Assembly: GCA_023627715.1 (NCBI GenBank)
Contig: JAMAHW010000034.1
Span: 124,001 to 188,000, forward strand
Source: Periconia sp. R9002
Lineage: Eukaryota; Ascomycota; Dothideomycetes; Pleosporales; Periconiaceae
Length of the DNA stretch: 64,000 nucleotides
Direction of reading: 5' to 3'
The position numbers and the translations under genes were made by a program. Below, piece by piece: positions 1 through 13,585 of this stretch. Every line of letters starts with the position of its first letter. Within the stretch, counting starts at the first letter, position 1. The notes under the pieces were generated by a model. That model made no database searches. It was not told where the DNA came from and was given only the letters and a program-made list of their open reading frames with translations.

Positions 1-3000
1 AGGGCTGATGGCCGGTTCAAACAGCAGAGGCCGTGTGGGACTGGTTTCCCGCTGGCGGAGGGGAATGAAGATGGGCGGAATGAGGACAAAAGTGTACGGC
101 GGATCGTGGATTAAAGTGAGAATCGAAAAAAACCTGTCCAGAGGCCTGAAGGGATCGACACGAGTTGGAACGCCGTCATCGCTTGTGGCCTGGCCTGGAG
201 CTGCCGTGGGCCTATGCGCAATGTACATCATCATTCACTCGCTCGACTCCTCTCTACCACCATCTACGCTATCTTAGAACTTATCTTCGTCGGCCGCCGC
301 ATAACCTTCCACCGCCTTGTTAACTGACGATTAGGTAGGTTAACAATAACTACCAACATAGATATGCACTCAACGGGCGCGTCTGTACATCACAATACAT
401 GATGTCTACCGCATACGTGTCTTCCATCCATCTCTGTTCCTAATCAGGACTGCAAGCAGGCCGTCATCATCGACCCCTTCCCACGACCCTCGAAAGGCAT
501 GGATCCGCATTCGCACACGCTCTGGACCCTGAGGCGCATGTGCCCTGTCCCGAAACTCTCACTTCGGACGCACCACCCTCGCATTTTTGCCGCCGCCCCG
601 AACAAGGCGGGATGGCCCACGGGACCATTGTGTCTCACTCCCTCCCTCCGTCCCTCCCTCACTCGCTCCCTCTTTCAAACATTGATGGCAAAGGGTCATG
701 CCACTTTTCTTGCTGTCACCATTCCCTTCCTGCTTTTGTTCTCAAGAATACTCACGTGGGGCCTCGAGGACAAATGCAAGGTATCCAGTCTCCTCGACGG
801 CTTCACTACCTACTAAAGTTATGTTGTCATGACAATCTTAGCCGTACGTTAGCGTAATCTCTGCTTCACCGTACCTTTTTCCGCAATCCTCCCATCCAAT
901 AGCACCCCAAAGCTACTACCAAAGTAATTACAAATCCAAAACGCAATCCTTTAGCGAAATCAAAAAACACCCCGACAAGAGCCTTGTTCCCTTGGTTGAG
1001 AACTTGAGACTTGCTGTCCGCGTGTTGACCCCCTCGTCTGTCGCACTACCATCTACCTAGTCCCCAGCCCAAAGGAAACCCAACACTGTAGCACCGTAGT
1101 GTAAAAATGTCAAACACACCATCGGGAGCCACTTTATCATCTGTTTGTGTCTCCCAAGTGTGTCCCTAGGTATGCACGTGTCGTACCATGGCACGTCACC
1201 TGTACATGTACTGGCCGAGTCATAAATGGATTGAATGCTGGCCGACTTCCAACAACAACCCGATCTCGGCTATCGGTGCAATTTGCAAATATCCATCCCT
1301 TAATTCCCATCAATTCGCCAACAAAACCTGTCTCAACATTCCCATATCCTTGATTTCCCTAGTCTTCCAGCAAACCGGGTCTTTACCATGTTCATTGCTA
1401 TATATGTACATGTCAATCCGAACTAAATGGCGCAGGTGGATTGTGTACAGACACGCACAGGGACCAGTACACCAAAACACGTTTTTTCCATCATTGATCC
1501 CTCCTTTTTCAAGTCACACGACACCGCACACATGTACACGTCCTCCTGTTAATGTAACTACATATTACCTAACACAGGTACGTTCAAGGGACCCATCACG
1601 CCACTATTTCGAAAGTTGGTTGCTTTTGCTCACCAGGCTTCCCAGTTGGGCTCGTACTCGTGTACATTTGTACACATGCACACATCTATTTCTAGCCACC
1701 GCCTCCGCCGCCACCAAATCTCACATCTTGCCCTTACATACGTACCTTAGTAACCCCTAAACCCAACAACCTCACCTACATACCGAAACAAAGAAATTAA
1801 AACAATCCATGATGCGTACAAACAAGAACCCCGATTCATTTCCACACCCCCCTTTCAAACAAACACTACACCATTCAAACAAGCACTATACTCAAGTGCT
1901 TCTAAAAACCCAAAAAACATACGATAAATAATCTAGAACCCCACCCGGCCCCGTCAACCGAACAACTCACAACTCACAACTCACCACACTTCCACACTTC
2001 CATACACACACTTACTTAAACACCCATGACTCTTTTAAACCTCCCCGTACCTAGACCCATTTATTAAACAGGAAAATCGCCCTGTGTAGCCTTGATTCTT
2101 CCTATGAGCTAGACTAGGATACGTCTCCATGTATTGTAGTGCCGTCTTTTTTTGGGGCACGCGCGTGCATGCCGGCGTGCGCGTGTTATTCGAGAGGGGC
2201 AAGGGGTCGGAGGTTCTGAGGGTAGCTATGTGGTGGATGTGCCGTAAGGTAAAAGGTGTGGATGGGTGGGTACCTACATTTGTGGTGGTGCATGTCGTTG
2301 GCTTGGGTAGCGGTCCGTCGCTTGTGGCTTTCGTACATTATGGAGCACTTGAGCCAATGGGGATGGGCGTTTGGGTTAGAGGACGGGAATCGGAGGATCC
2401 GGATTGTTTTTTTCTTGGAATTCGCGTTGGTGTTGTGGGTTTAGGTAGGAGGATCAGGATGTAGGGAAGTTGGGTTCCGGTTTGGGGATGGGGGATATTA
2501 CGCAAATGGGACGTCGATGGAGTTGGAAGGGGTGGAGGGCGTGTTTTGGTGATTGATGTACGTATTGATATTTCTCACTACGAAGCTTGAGGGGACTTGG
2601 TACTTGATTTCTATTGCTTGTTTAAGTCGTGTGCGCATATCCAGAGCTTGGACATGTCTTTAGTCACTATTGGTGTTGATATCGAGGGTAATTGTATTGG
2701 TTTGCGATACGCATTTCTTTTTTGTTCTAATGGTGTAGAACGAGTGCATGTAGGTAGGTCTTCAAATGGAGTCCCAAACGATGGACGCGTTTCAAGTTTT
2801 CTTAGCTCTACATACCCTCATTGTGATCTCATATCTTCATATACGCATCATGAATCTGAGGGTCTTGGGATACAAAAATGACAGAGAGGTAGTCAAGGCC
2901 CTGCGGTCACGTGCGTTCGCGTGAGCGCGCTTTCGCGTCTGTCGCTGATTTTCCCCACCTTCCCTGCTCACTGCGCTTCCCCAATTATCCAGGCTTCTTT

Positions 3001-3085
3001 TCGTTTACGCTTGCTCACGACTCAATTCGATTGCACATAACCCAATCCCCAATCACCACACATAACTCCGCGATAGCAGCACAGC
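1..3085. other. No supported gene
   Basis: About 3 kb without a coding region I can support. Open frames of up to 190 codons occur (for example around 1188-1760) but they are low in complexity, lack recognisable domains and show no convincing splice context. A CT-rich stretch lies at about 638-672. The last few hundred bases before 3086 presumably hold the promoter and leader of nse1. A gene with many short exons or a non-coding RNA cannot be excluded. Confidence 0.5.
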
Positions 3086-4119
3086 ATGAGCAATCGCTAT
3101 GCAGACTCGCCCGATACTGGGCACTACAACCACACCCACCGCGCACTGCTGCAGGCTTTCCTGTCACAATCAGTCATGACCTTCGAGGAATTGAAACCAG
3201 TCATAGCGGCAATTCTGACAGCACATGGTGCGAGTCAACACGGCTGACCTGGTTTGTGTGGAGCTAATCTTCCCCATTAGAACCCGACCGCGAGATTCTC
3301 GTCAACGATATCACCCAGCAAACAGTGACCTCGATGGTACAGACCATAAACGCACACATCAATGCACTTGACTACGAAATCCGATCGACGCGCAATCAGA
3401 AAAACCGCGACTTGACCTATGCCCTAGTGAATGGGACATCGGACCTTCTAACACAAACGGCGACTAGTTTCACACCAGACGAGATCGCGTACATAAAACG
3501 CCTGCTCGACTACATGTTCGAAACGAACAATACAAAGATACGCGAAGTTATGGCTGTCAAAGGATTGAAGGCGATACAGCTAGCCAAGGCACCGCCACGC
3601 AACCGCCAGAGCCAGGCTGCTGGGAATGGTGATGTAGATGACGAGGGCACAGCAACACAGACGGGACCAGTGATCAAGAGTGTACTGCCAAATGACGCGG
3701 AGAAGGTACTTTCTCAATTGGTAGTGCAGGGCTTTTTCGATCGGTCCAACGCAGGATACTACTCTCTTGCTCCACGGGCACTCATGGAATTACGAACGTA
3801 TCTGAAAGAGACGTATAACGAGCCCCCCGGCGATGAAGACGAAGACGAAGAACCCGTGATCAGGATAAGGGATTGTGAAGGCTGTCGAGAGATCGTCACG
3901 GTGGGGCTGAGGTGCGATAATAAAGAATGCGGTGTAAGGTGGCACGATCATTGTGCTATGCAATACTTTCGCAATCAGCAAGGAAGCAGAAGACAATGCC
4001 CTAAATGCAAGGCTGAATGGGAAGGCGAGACATACGTGGGCGAAAAAGCGGACCAGGCAGGCGGCAGGAGGCGCACAACCAATGGTCGAAGCTCGATGAT
4101 GGACGAGGACGACGAGTAA
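3086..4119 (+). CDS. nse1: Nse1, SMC5/6 complex RING-like subunit
   Basis: Two exons, 3086-3227 and 3281-4119, give 326 residues. The 53-nt intron has a GTGCGA donor, a GCTAAT branch-like site and a CCCATTAG acceptor, and splicing restores the frame across a Glu codon. The N-terminal winged-helix region begins with a helix typical of Nse1 (THRALLQAFLSQSVMTFEEL). The C-terminus carries a RING-variant zinc domain: Cys pairs at about 246/249 and 259/264, His/His/Cys at 269-272 and a final CPKC at 287-290, followed by an Arg/Asp-rich tail. In the SMC5/6 complex Nse1 pairs with the MAGE-type Nse3 and supports ubiquitin ligase activity and DNA repair in the nucleus. The length matches fungal Nse1 proteins. 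The F-box gene follows on the same strand after 430 bp. Confidence 0.93.
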
Positions 4120-4549
4120 AGTGGAAGGTGAAAATATCATACCCTAACATTGCAGCCTCAGACAATGTAGCTCAAGCTGATATCTGGTAACCCGTCGCAA
4201 ATGATTGGTTATTCCGGTCAGCCAGATGAGGCAAGCGCTAGCGCATGCATGTGGGCACGAAGGAGCAGCTTCAGGCTGGACAGCATAGGCCTTCTTTCTC
4301 AGTGGCTCTCTCACCTGTGGTGCCTAGCGGGCACCCTACTTGATATTCCTCTTACCTTTTCTTCAATACATTCCAGGAAAAACCTGAATAGCCTCAAATT
4401 CTTCAAATGTGAGTCTCCCGACGTGACCTGCGTCCGTCCTACACGCCACCATCAATATTCACATCGCTTCCCCAGTGCTAGCCAGCAGCGGCGACATCAC
4501 TGCCATTCTCGACCCCCTGTTGACTAGGACGAGAGCGAACAACAGCATA
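4120..4549 (+). promoter_or_regulatory. nse1-F-box intergenic region, possible leader intron
   Basis: This gap separates nse1 from the downstream F-box gene. A GTGAGT donor at 4409 and a TTCCCCAG acceptor ending at 4475 could frame a 67-nt intron in the leader of the F-box gene. The codon at 4475 that would extend the frame upstream is GTG, so I place the coding start at the ATG at 4550. Confidence 0.35.
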
Positions 4550-6340
4550 ATGTTGCTGGTCGAATTGCCGTCAGAACTTATCCGGGAGATTCTATATAAG
4601 CTGGACCCGGCATCCTTTTACACATGTCTCCAAACGACCAAGCTGTTCCGTCAGCATGCTTTTGCTTCTAAAGCCCTGGTTCACGCTCATCTGAAGCGAA
4701 TTCCAGGCCAGCGCATCCTGCCTGACGCAGTCGAGGACGGTGCTGATTCTACGTTTGCGCTATTCACACTTTTTTGCCAGAGAGCCAATGAGCATTTATT
4801 CAATCTGGCGGAAAAGATGGCGGACGTCTACACCTGGCGTCCACAGCAACCTATGGATACGAAAATCAGTGGCCTATTGTGCTGGAAAGGTCTATCTGAA
4901 TTGACGATGAAGATGCGTGGGGGTATATCGGAGAAAGACATGCGGGCAGAAAATGCTCACCTCCTGGCTTATTCTGAGGTTCAGCCTGAACGCGGTATAG
5001 TCACCTTGTACACCATACAAGATTATGGTGTGTTTGGCCACCGTCCCCGTATTCAATACATTATAACACCAAGCACGATCTCGAAATATTTGGCCTTCTA
5101 CGATCTCGACGGAAATCCTGAATATAAAATCATGAAGGTCGTCACTTACAAAACCGGATTAGCCATCTTATACGCTCCACTTGACTCCATCGATTCCCCG
5201 CAATATAAAGGAGTGATTTGGAAACTGTTATGCTTCCACCTGCGTAGCGGGCACGTTGTTTCTTGCTACAATGCTATCGATGTTCGGCAACAGGGGTCCA
5301 TTTTCTTGGATTTGGCCATCGATTCGGATTCCAGTCCAGTAATAGGCTGGAGATGTGTTAAGGAGATCAAAGACCAGGAACCTGAAACGAAGCTTAAATT
5401 CACAAAACATGGTCGTGGGACCGCCCGTGGTTTTTGCACGAAGCTCCACCTCCACCCCCATGAGGATAGAGCGTGGAACTTCAAGATGAGTATCCGGGGT
5501 AGGAGTATAGATCTGGTTCAAGCCGCTGGACATTGGCCACATTGGACAGCTGTCAGCGTCGGGCCAGATCGATACTCTGATTTCACGAGACAAACAAATT
5601 GTCTCACCCCCCATCGACCTCAACCCGCATTAGGCTACACACTGGCAAAACATCATGATTGTGGTGCTCCTGATCCTGACGGGAAACTTCTAGGTTGTCT
5701 CAATACGACGTTGAAGTTGGTTATATCTCGCTTCTACGATGCATGGCACCCGGATGGAATACAAGGCGCCTTTCTCGTGAAATCACTGCAGTTTCCAGAC
5801 AGTTGTGAGGAATATGACTGGGATAAAGATACGTTTCGCCATCAGCACTTGATTGTTGCGCGTCTCGCCGGCCTGCCTGATATTTACAATCTCTCTACGC
5901 TCGGCCTTGTGATAGCCATGTCTCCGGCATCTGATCGCATAGCCATAGCTTCATGGAAAACCTTGCTGGTGTACTCTGTGGACCCGGTAGCTTTCTTGAA
6001 CCCCGACTACGATAATTCGCGTCCCCATGACCTCGCCTCCAGAATGAAACGGGGCGCGTACGAACTGGAAGACCACACTGAGGAATGTGGATGGAACTAT
6101 TACTCTAACGCTGAAATCGAGGAGAATCATGTAATTCTGAAGCCCATACAATTGGAATGCAAAGGCGTCATATATGAGTTGGAGTGGCGGAATGAGAACG
6201 AGCTCTGGGGGTGGGGGGAACAAGGCTTGGTGAGTTGGAAGATTGGGGCTACGGCGAAAGGACGAAGAGGTGAGAGCAGTCTGGGAGGGGACTGGCTGGT
6301 CGCGGCAGAGTGGATGCTTTCGCAACAGACGTCCGCTTGA
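4550..6340 (+). CDS. F-box domain protein
   Basis: Single exon, 596 residues. The first 45 residues form an F-box (LPSELIREILYKLDPASFY, then a CLQTTKLFR segment), the motif that binds Skp1 in SCF ubiquitin ligases. The rest has no repeat pattern such as WD40 or LRR that I can recognise, although aromatic- and Gly-rich strands (for example near the end, ELEWRNENELWGWGEQGLVSW) suggest a beta-rich substrate-binding fold, as in many lineage-specific fungal F-box proteins. The ATG at 4550 puts the F-box at the very N-terminus; the frame is open upstream to 4475 but only through a GTG. The substrate is unknown. The F-box call is good, any pathway is not assignable. Confidence 0.85.
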   Translation: MLLVELPSELIREILYKLDPASFYTCLQTTKLFRQHAFASKALVHAHLKRIPGQRILPDAVEDGADSTFALFTLFCQRANEHLFNLAEKMADVYTWRPQQPMDTKISGLLCWKGLSELTMKMRGGISEKDMRAENAHLLAYSEVQPERGIVTLYTIQDYGVFGHRPRIQYIITPSTISKYLAFYDLDGNPEYKIMKVVTYKTGLAILYAPLDSIDSPQYKGVIWKLLCFHLRSGHVVSCYNAIDVRQQGSIFLDLAIDSDSSPVIGWRCVKEIKDQEPETKLKFTKHGRGTARGFCTKLHLHPHEDRAWNFKMSIRGRSIDLVQAAGHWPHWTAVSVGPDRYSDFTRQTNCLTPHRPQPALGYTLAKHHDCGAPDPDGKLLGCLNTTLKLVISRFYDAWHPDGIQGAFLVKSLQFPDSCEEYDWDKDTFRHQHLIVARLAGLPDIYNLSTLGLVIAMSPASDRIAIASWKTLLVYSVDPVAFLNPDYDNSRPHDLASRMKRGAYELEDHTEECGWNYYSNAEIEENHVILKPIQLECKGVIYELEWRNENELWGWGEQGLVSWKIGATAKGRRGESSLGGDWLVAAEWMLSQQTSA

Positions 6341-6786
6341 AATCTGTGGATTTGGAAGTACCTACCGGGTTGCGTTCCCATTTTATGCTTTCATTTTCTG
6401 GCAACTAGCACTCACCTTTCATTCTTCTATTCTATGATATTGCACGGAGGATGTACGGAATCATTTTAAACTTTCTAGTTCGAAGATGCATACAGAAATA
6501 TAATCAGTACCTCTCTAAAAAATGAAAATGGTGTGGTGACAAGACGTACTTTAACCATGGCCCTCTTTTAGGTGTGGTGCTTGGACCAGCAGCATGACGG
6601 TTGTGAGGAACTTCAGAAGCTACAGCAGCTCTTCCTGTTATTACATGTATGTAGCACCCGCCACGCCACGCCCTGCCCACAATCAACACGCTAATAGCCA
6701 AAGTTCTAACCATTTTCAATCCCTCACCGACAATGCCATAAAATAATAAACCTTGCCCTTTCGCATTCACGAGACACGATATCACC
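6341..6786. other. Intergenic, F-box gene to arp5
   Basis: Trailer of the F-box gene followed by the arp5 promoter. I see no coding region or RNA gene here. Confidence 0.5.
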
Positions 6787-9155
6787 ATGGACCCCTCCAC
6801 CACAGTCGACATTCCCTCCGCGTCGGGGCGCAACTCGCCCAAGCCTCCGCCGGCAAAGATATGGAGCGTGAGCGAGCCCCCCTTTGAAGGCTTCAAACCC
6901 ATAGATAAGGAAGGCTTCTCGCGCAGTAACCAGGAAACGGCCATCGTCATCGACAATGGTATGTCGCGTTCGCGTCTGCATCAGTCTGCGCTCGAGGTCT
7001 GGCTAACGATTGGCAAACAGGCTCGTCCACCGTCCGCGCCGGCTGGTCTTTCGATGCAAAGCCCCGAGTATCACTGCCCCCGCTTATGGCCCGATACCGT
7101 GATCGCAAACTCGCGAGGACATTCACGTTTGTCGGCTCCGACGTATACAGCGATGGCACTGCGCGAGGGCAGGCCAAGAATGTGTATGAGCCAGGGAGCA
7201 ATATAGTGAATAATTGGGATTGTATGGAAGGGGTGTTGGACTACTGTTTCATTAAGCTGGGCCTCAATGGCCAGAAAGGAGGCATAGACAGGCCGGTCGT
7301 CATGACGGAACCGGTCGCCAACTTTGGCTACACAAGAAAAAGTACGTTTGTTGGAGAGTGTACCTGAAGTGCGCAAGTCAAACTAACCAGCTCAGCCATG
7401 TCGGAAATTCTTTTTGAATGCTACGGCGCTCCATCTGTCGCATACGGCATCGATTCGCTCTTCTCATATTCCTATAACGGCGGCAAGAACGGTCTTGTCG
7501 TCTCATCATCATACACCTCCACACATTTGATACCCGTGTTAGAGTCGAAAGCTCTACTTTCACAAACCACCCGCCTGAACTGGGGCCGTTTCCAGTCCGC
7601 CGAATACCTCCTCAAGCTCCTCCGCCTCAAATACCCTACGTTTCCCGGCAAAATCAGCGACCCCCAGGCGGAGGACCTCGTCCGCGAACATTGTTATGTC
7701 AGCCAGGATTACGAAGCAGAGTTATCACGGTATCTGGACTGGACAGGCTTGGAGGATCGCGACCACATCATACAGTTTCCGTATGTCGAGCAGGTTGTGG
7801 TGCAAAAGACAGAGGAGGAGCTTGCTATAGCAGCGGAAAAGCGCAAAGAGAGCGGTCGGAGACTACAAGCACAGGCTGCCAAGATGCGTCTCGACAAGCT
7901 GAAGAAGAAAGAGGAAGAATATGAATACTACCAGCAGCTCCAAGAACAGCTGCAAGAGGTGACCAAAAAAGAGGCCAAACGGATTTTGGAATCCAACGAC
8001 TTCGACGACGAAAACCAGCTGGAGAAACGGATACGAGAGCTAGAAAAGGGCATCAAGAAAGCACGAAACAAGGACGTAGGAGACGTAGAAGAAGAGGTCC
8101 AAGAAGAGCCCACGTTCCCCCTCCTCGACACACCCGACGACCAGCTCGACGAAGAAGGCCTCAAGCAGAAGCGCCAACAACGCCTCATGAAATCCAACTA
8201 CGAAGCCCGCCAACGCGCCAAAGCCGAAAAGGAAAAGGAAAAAGCCCGCCTAGCCGAAGAGCAACGCCTCGACGACGAGCGGCGCGAAAAGGACCCGGAA
8301 GGCTGGGCCACGGAGCGCAAAATCGCCCGCCAGGCCATCATCCAAAAGATGAAAGACCGCGAGCGTCTCAAAGCCGAACTCGGCAACCGCAAATCTCTCG
8401 CCAACCAAATGCGCATGAAATCCATCGCCAACCTCGCCTCGGACAACCCAACCAAGAAACGCCGCCGCGGCGGAGGCGACGACGACACCTTTGGCGCCGA
8501 CGACGCCGACTGGGGCGTCTACCGCACCATCGCCACAGGCGAACAATCCGACGACGAAGAAGAAGAAGACCTCGCCAAATCCCTCAAGGAAATCGAAGCC
8601 CAACTCCTCAAGCACGACCCGACCTTCACCGAGGAATCGACCCGCGAAGCCCAAACCGACTGGACCAAATCCATCCTCCACGCCTTCCTCCACGGACCCT
8701 ACCCCTTCGACCCGGAATCCCAGCGTCAAGCCAACCAACTCCACCTCAACGTCGAGCGCATCCGCGTCCCCGAGGTCGTCTTCCAACCCTCCATCGCGGG
8801 TCTCGACCAGGCCGGCATCGTCGAAATCGCGTCAAACATCCTCACCGGCCGCCTCGCGGATACCCCCGAGTCGCTCCGCGATCAGATATTGAACGATATC
8901 TTCCTCACGGGCGGGAACACGCTGTTTGAGGGCTTCGAGGAGAGGTTGGCGAGGGAGCTTAGGGCGGTGTTGCCTGTTGAGTTGCCGTTGAAGGTGAGGA
9001 GGGCGAAGGATTGTGTGTTGGATGCGTGGAGGGGCGCGGCGGCTTGGGCGGGGGATGAGCGGAATCGGACGAGTTTTGTCACGAGGGCCGAGTGGAGTGA
9101 GAAGGGGGCTGAGTATATTAAGGAGCATGATTTGGGGAATGCGGCGGCTTTTTAG
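6787..9155 (+). CDS. arp5: Actin-related protein 5 (INO80 complex)
   Basis: Three exons, 6787-6958, 7021-7341 and 7396-9155, give 750 residues. Donors are GTATGT and GTACGT; acceptors are AAACAG and CTCAG. Actin-fold landmarks are visible: the phosphate loop IVIDNGSSTVRAGW spans the first junction, then EPVANFGYTRK and MSEILFECYGAPSVAYGIDSL span the second, and ILNDIFLTGGNTLFEGFEERL lies near the C-terminus. Between about residues 300 and 610 the fold is split by a long charged, coiled-coil-like insertion rich in Glu, Lys and Arg, the hallmark of Arp5. Arp5 is a nuclear subunit of the INO80 chromatin remodeller and works with Ies6 in coupling ATP hydrolysis to nucleosome sliding; ies6 lies about 6 kb downstream. 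Base use on the sense strand changes from C-rich to G-rich at about 8940. Length is like other fungal Arp5 proteins. Confidence 0.95.
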
Positions 9156-9666
9156 GGTGGAGATGGGGGGGTGGGTGGAGGGTAGTATAGGGGGTATATG
9201 GGTATTTTCTTTATATTACAGCTTTGTTCTTCTTCTGGGATTCTAAAACAATTCATTCGCCGGGAAATTTCCGTTGCAAAAGCTCTTCTTGTTCCATTCT
9301 GTTGATCTTTTGTGGAATTCATGCCATACCATGCCATATCACGTATATCTACTCCCATCCTGAAAAGGGGGAGGAAATAAGAAGAAGTTAGCTTCTCTAC
9401 AACAGTGTTGGTGACGTGGTTTCTGTTTCCAGTTCGGTCTACAGAAAGAAAAAAAATAATCCTCTGCTAGTATTCTTGCGAATAAACCGAAATCTGCGAT
9501 CATTCTCCTATCCTTTCAGATGCAACAATAAAAGTTGCGGGCTGTGTTGAACCGGGAAGCCAAAAACTGCAGAAACTGCATCATAATCATCCGCCATTCT
9601 ATTTTGGTTCTACCCTCTCGCTCTCTCTGAAAAAAAATCCTACATAACCACCACCCCTTTTCTCAT
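9156..9666. other. Convergent arp5/DAHP synthase intergenic region
   Basis: Shared 3' region of two convergent genes. The first 50 bases are very G-rich and continue the skew of the arp5 3' end. No gene seen. Confidence 0.5.
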
Positions 9667-10989
<1,323 letters not shown>

Positions 10990-12536
10990 GGTGATGGGAC
11001 AAGGGACTGGATTAATTTATAGTAGGTCGGGGCGCTGCAGGACAGTCAGTACTGGTTCCATGGCAGGCTCTGTGAAGACCATTGTGGTATGTTTGGCTGG
11101 GATGCGACTGGGGGGCAGAATTCGGTGCTTACTGCTTCAGGAAGTGAAAGAATCGCAGCGGTCAATATGCAGCTCGTGGCAATCTAGGTAGCGTGTATGT
11201 GTACGGTATGTCGTATGTAGTACCCAGGTAGGTAGGTAGGTAAGGGGGGTGGGTGGATGGAGGGGTAGACTGGCAGTCAATTGGGTCGTTTGTGGCGGCC
11301 GCGTGGTCAATTGTGTGGGAAAGAAAAGATTGCAGAGTCTAAGACAAAGCAAAACAGAAAGTAAAGGTGAGAAGGGTGAGATTTTCAAAGAACAAACTTT
11401 TTGATGACTATGGTTGTACGGCCGAGGGCGATGGAGTCATAGCCCAGCCAACGGTGGTGGATGTATTTTCGATTTTTTTTGCGGGGCTTTCCCGCCTCGC
11501 CTGGCCATAACTAACTAGTGCCATGGGCTCATCTCATCCGACATGTGGGGGAGTGTAGTTATACGAGGACGCAAAAATATCACAAGGTATTTGTAGAAGT
11601 GACTGAGAAACAGACAAGTATCATCCCATCCATAGGCTAGACGGCGGCCAGGCGCTTGGGATGCGTCGTCGACTGATGGCCCTCTCTCACTGGTTGAGCC
11701 TCTCCAACCCATGTGCCTCTCCTCTGCACCTCACACCTATCCAACCACCACCTAGAAACTCACTCTCCTTCACTCTCTTTTCGCGCCCTCCATCTGCTGC
11801 ATCCATCAATCATGATGCCTCTCTCGACTACCCCGTGGATGTGGAACCATCCAGGCCACCACCCTTCTCCCCGCATGGCACGGCCCTTCTCTCCCCGTGT
11901 ATGACTAAACTGCAACACCACAGCCTGCCAGGCCGGCCGACCATCCGGACCCAGCTGAGACTTCATGCCTTTGAATCAGTCCAGCACCACCACCACCCCG
12001 AGTCACGGCAACGAAGTCGTGAATAGCCCACCCATCTCCTCGGCCTCATCTGGTCGACCCCATCGCGGACTCGGTTGTTTCCGTTCTTTGGAAAACTAAC
12101 CGTTGCCTCCACTGCTGCACGTGGCAATCCAATCCTCCATCGTCCTCGGCCATCTGAAACACCACACTGCTGCTCCCGCCTTCCCCTGACAAGCCGCGCC
12201 CCTTCACCAGAAATACAAAACACTTCACGCCCCGGCCAATTTTGCCTTCCCCAATTTACCTTTCACTAATGACTTGTTGACTTATCGCCATCCTTATCGC
12301 CCCTCCCTTCTCTCCGCGCTCCCACCCACTTTATCGTCCACCTTATCGTCTGGTCTTGTCCATCGCCTCCTGCCTCAACTGTGTCGTGTGCCGTGTGCCG
12401 TTCCCCGTGAAGATCAGCGCCTCTTCTCTTACTTGGTTGTTTTTTTCCCGACCGCCGCTTAAGGGCTAGTTCTACTCATTTGCAATTCCCTCCGTCGTCG
12501 ACTGCAACCTCAACCACATCCTCAACCACAACCGCC
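10990..12536. other. Divergent promoter region, no gene
   Basis: About 1.5 kb between the DAHP synthase start and the 12537 gene. It contains a GTAGGTAGGTAGGTA run near 11226-11241 and CT-rich leader sequence from about 12290 on. Short open frames at 11661-12026 and 11963-12223 lack any recognisable content. No RNA gene seen. Confidence 0.45.
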
Positions 12537-13585
12537 ATGGCCGATTTCGCCTTCCGACCCATGGGTATCAAAAGGTGCCGCGATGATGATTCAGATTCAG
12601 AGGATGAAAGATGGCTCAAAGTGCGTTCTTCAATATTCACGCAATTGTTCCACATGATTGCCATTCATCCCGCCAAACAAGAAAACGAACCCAAGACTGA
12701 CCATCACACCAGAAAGCCAGATCATGGGGTCTGCAGCAAAACTTTGGCTCTCCAAGTTTTCCCCCATCCAACAATCTCCCTATGCGGTCCACACCGTCAC
12801 CTCATGCCGTCCCAGGCTTGGGCAACATGACACCTGCACAGTCCGACTATAGTGAAGCAAATTCGCCCGCCTCCATCGAACAGGACCCTCTCATCTGCTC
12901 ATCTCCCCACCACGACGTGGACTATGCCATGCAAATGGATGAAGACGATTTGGACATGGTAGCCAGCCAGCCACCAGATACGCCCTTTCTTCCGACCAAC
13001 TTTCGGCCTGCAAAGCTCAACCCCGAACTGTTTGGGCGCGAGCCCCCAACTGCGAGCAGTAACACCAATAATACGGGCCGAATACCGACTCCCATATACC
13101 CCACCTTTGCTAACAGCGGCATGAATGGGAATATGAACGGCCTAGGCTACCCGAGCAGTGGCATGGCCGGCGGTGTGAGCCTAGGAAATAGTTACCTCGG
13201 CATCCCGTCGCTGAACGCACCTCTCATGCAACCGCCCCCACGAAAATCCAGCGTACACCACCAAAACGTGGAAGCAGACCGAAGCAGACGCATGCCCTCA
13301 CCCATCTCCGAGTCTGAAGACATCCCCGACACGCCGACTGCCTTTGCACAGTCGCAACTCTCCCGTCTCACCTTCACGTCCGACCAAATGATGGACACGG
13401 ACATCCCTTCTTCGGCCTCGCCTCAGACCCTTGCTCCGCCTAATTCTACGTCGACGCCCGCCGCTCGCGGTAGAAAACGCAGTGGTGCGCTCACGGGATC
13501 CGGCCGCTTCAGCATGGGGTACCGAGAGGACTGCGAGAGGTGCAGGTTGAGGGTGCCGGGCCACTATGCGCATTTCCTGCCATAA
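12537..13585 (+). CDS. Conserved fungal protein of unknown function
   Basis: Two exons, 12537-12620 and 12713-13585, give 318 residues; the intron has a GTGCGT donor, an ACTGAC branch-like site and a CACCAG acceptor in phase 0. I do not recognise a named domain. The N-terminus is short and charged (IKRCRDDDSDSEDERW). The middle is disordered and rich in Ser, Pro, Asn and Gly, with many SP/TP sites and a bipartite-like basic segment (RGRKRSG) before the end. The last 25 residues form a compact conserved-looking block, MGYREDCERCRLRVPGHYAH, with a CxxC pair and His that could bind a metal. Such a block ends a family of small filamentous-fungal proteins as far as I recall. A nuclear regulatory role is only a guess. 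Confidence 0.75.

Noticed and set aside
1188..1760. 190-codon plus-strand frame in the first 3 kb
   Set aside because: Rich in His, Thr and Ser from CA/CT-rich DNA, with no domain, no coding-like codon pattern and no homologue I recognise.
4475..4549. N-terminal extension of the F-box protein
   Set aside because: The codon at 4475 is GTG and directly follows an acceptor-like CCCCAG; the ATG at 4550 starts right at the F-box.
8250..8786. 178-codon frame antisense to arp5
   Set aside because: Mirror of the highly charged Arp5 insertion; its Val/Gly/Glu/Phe composition is what the opposite strand of Lys/Glu-rich coding sequence gives.
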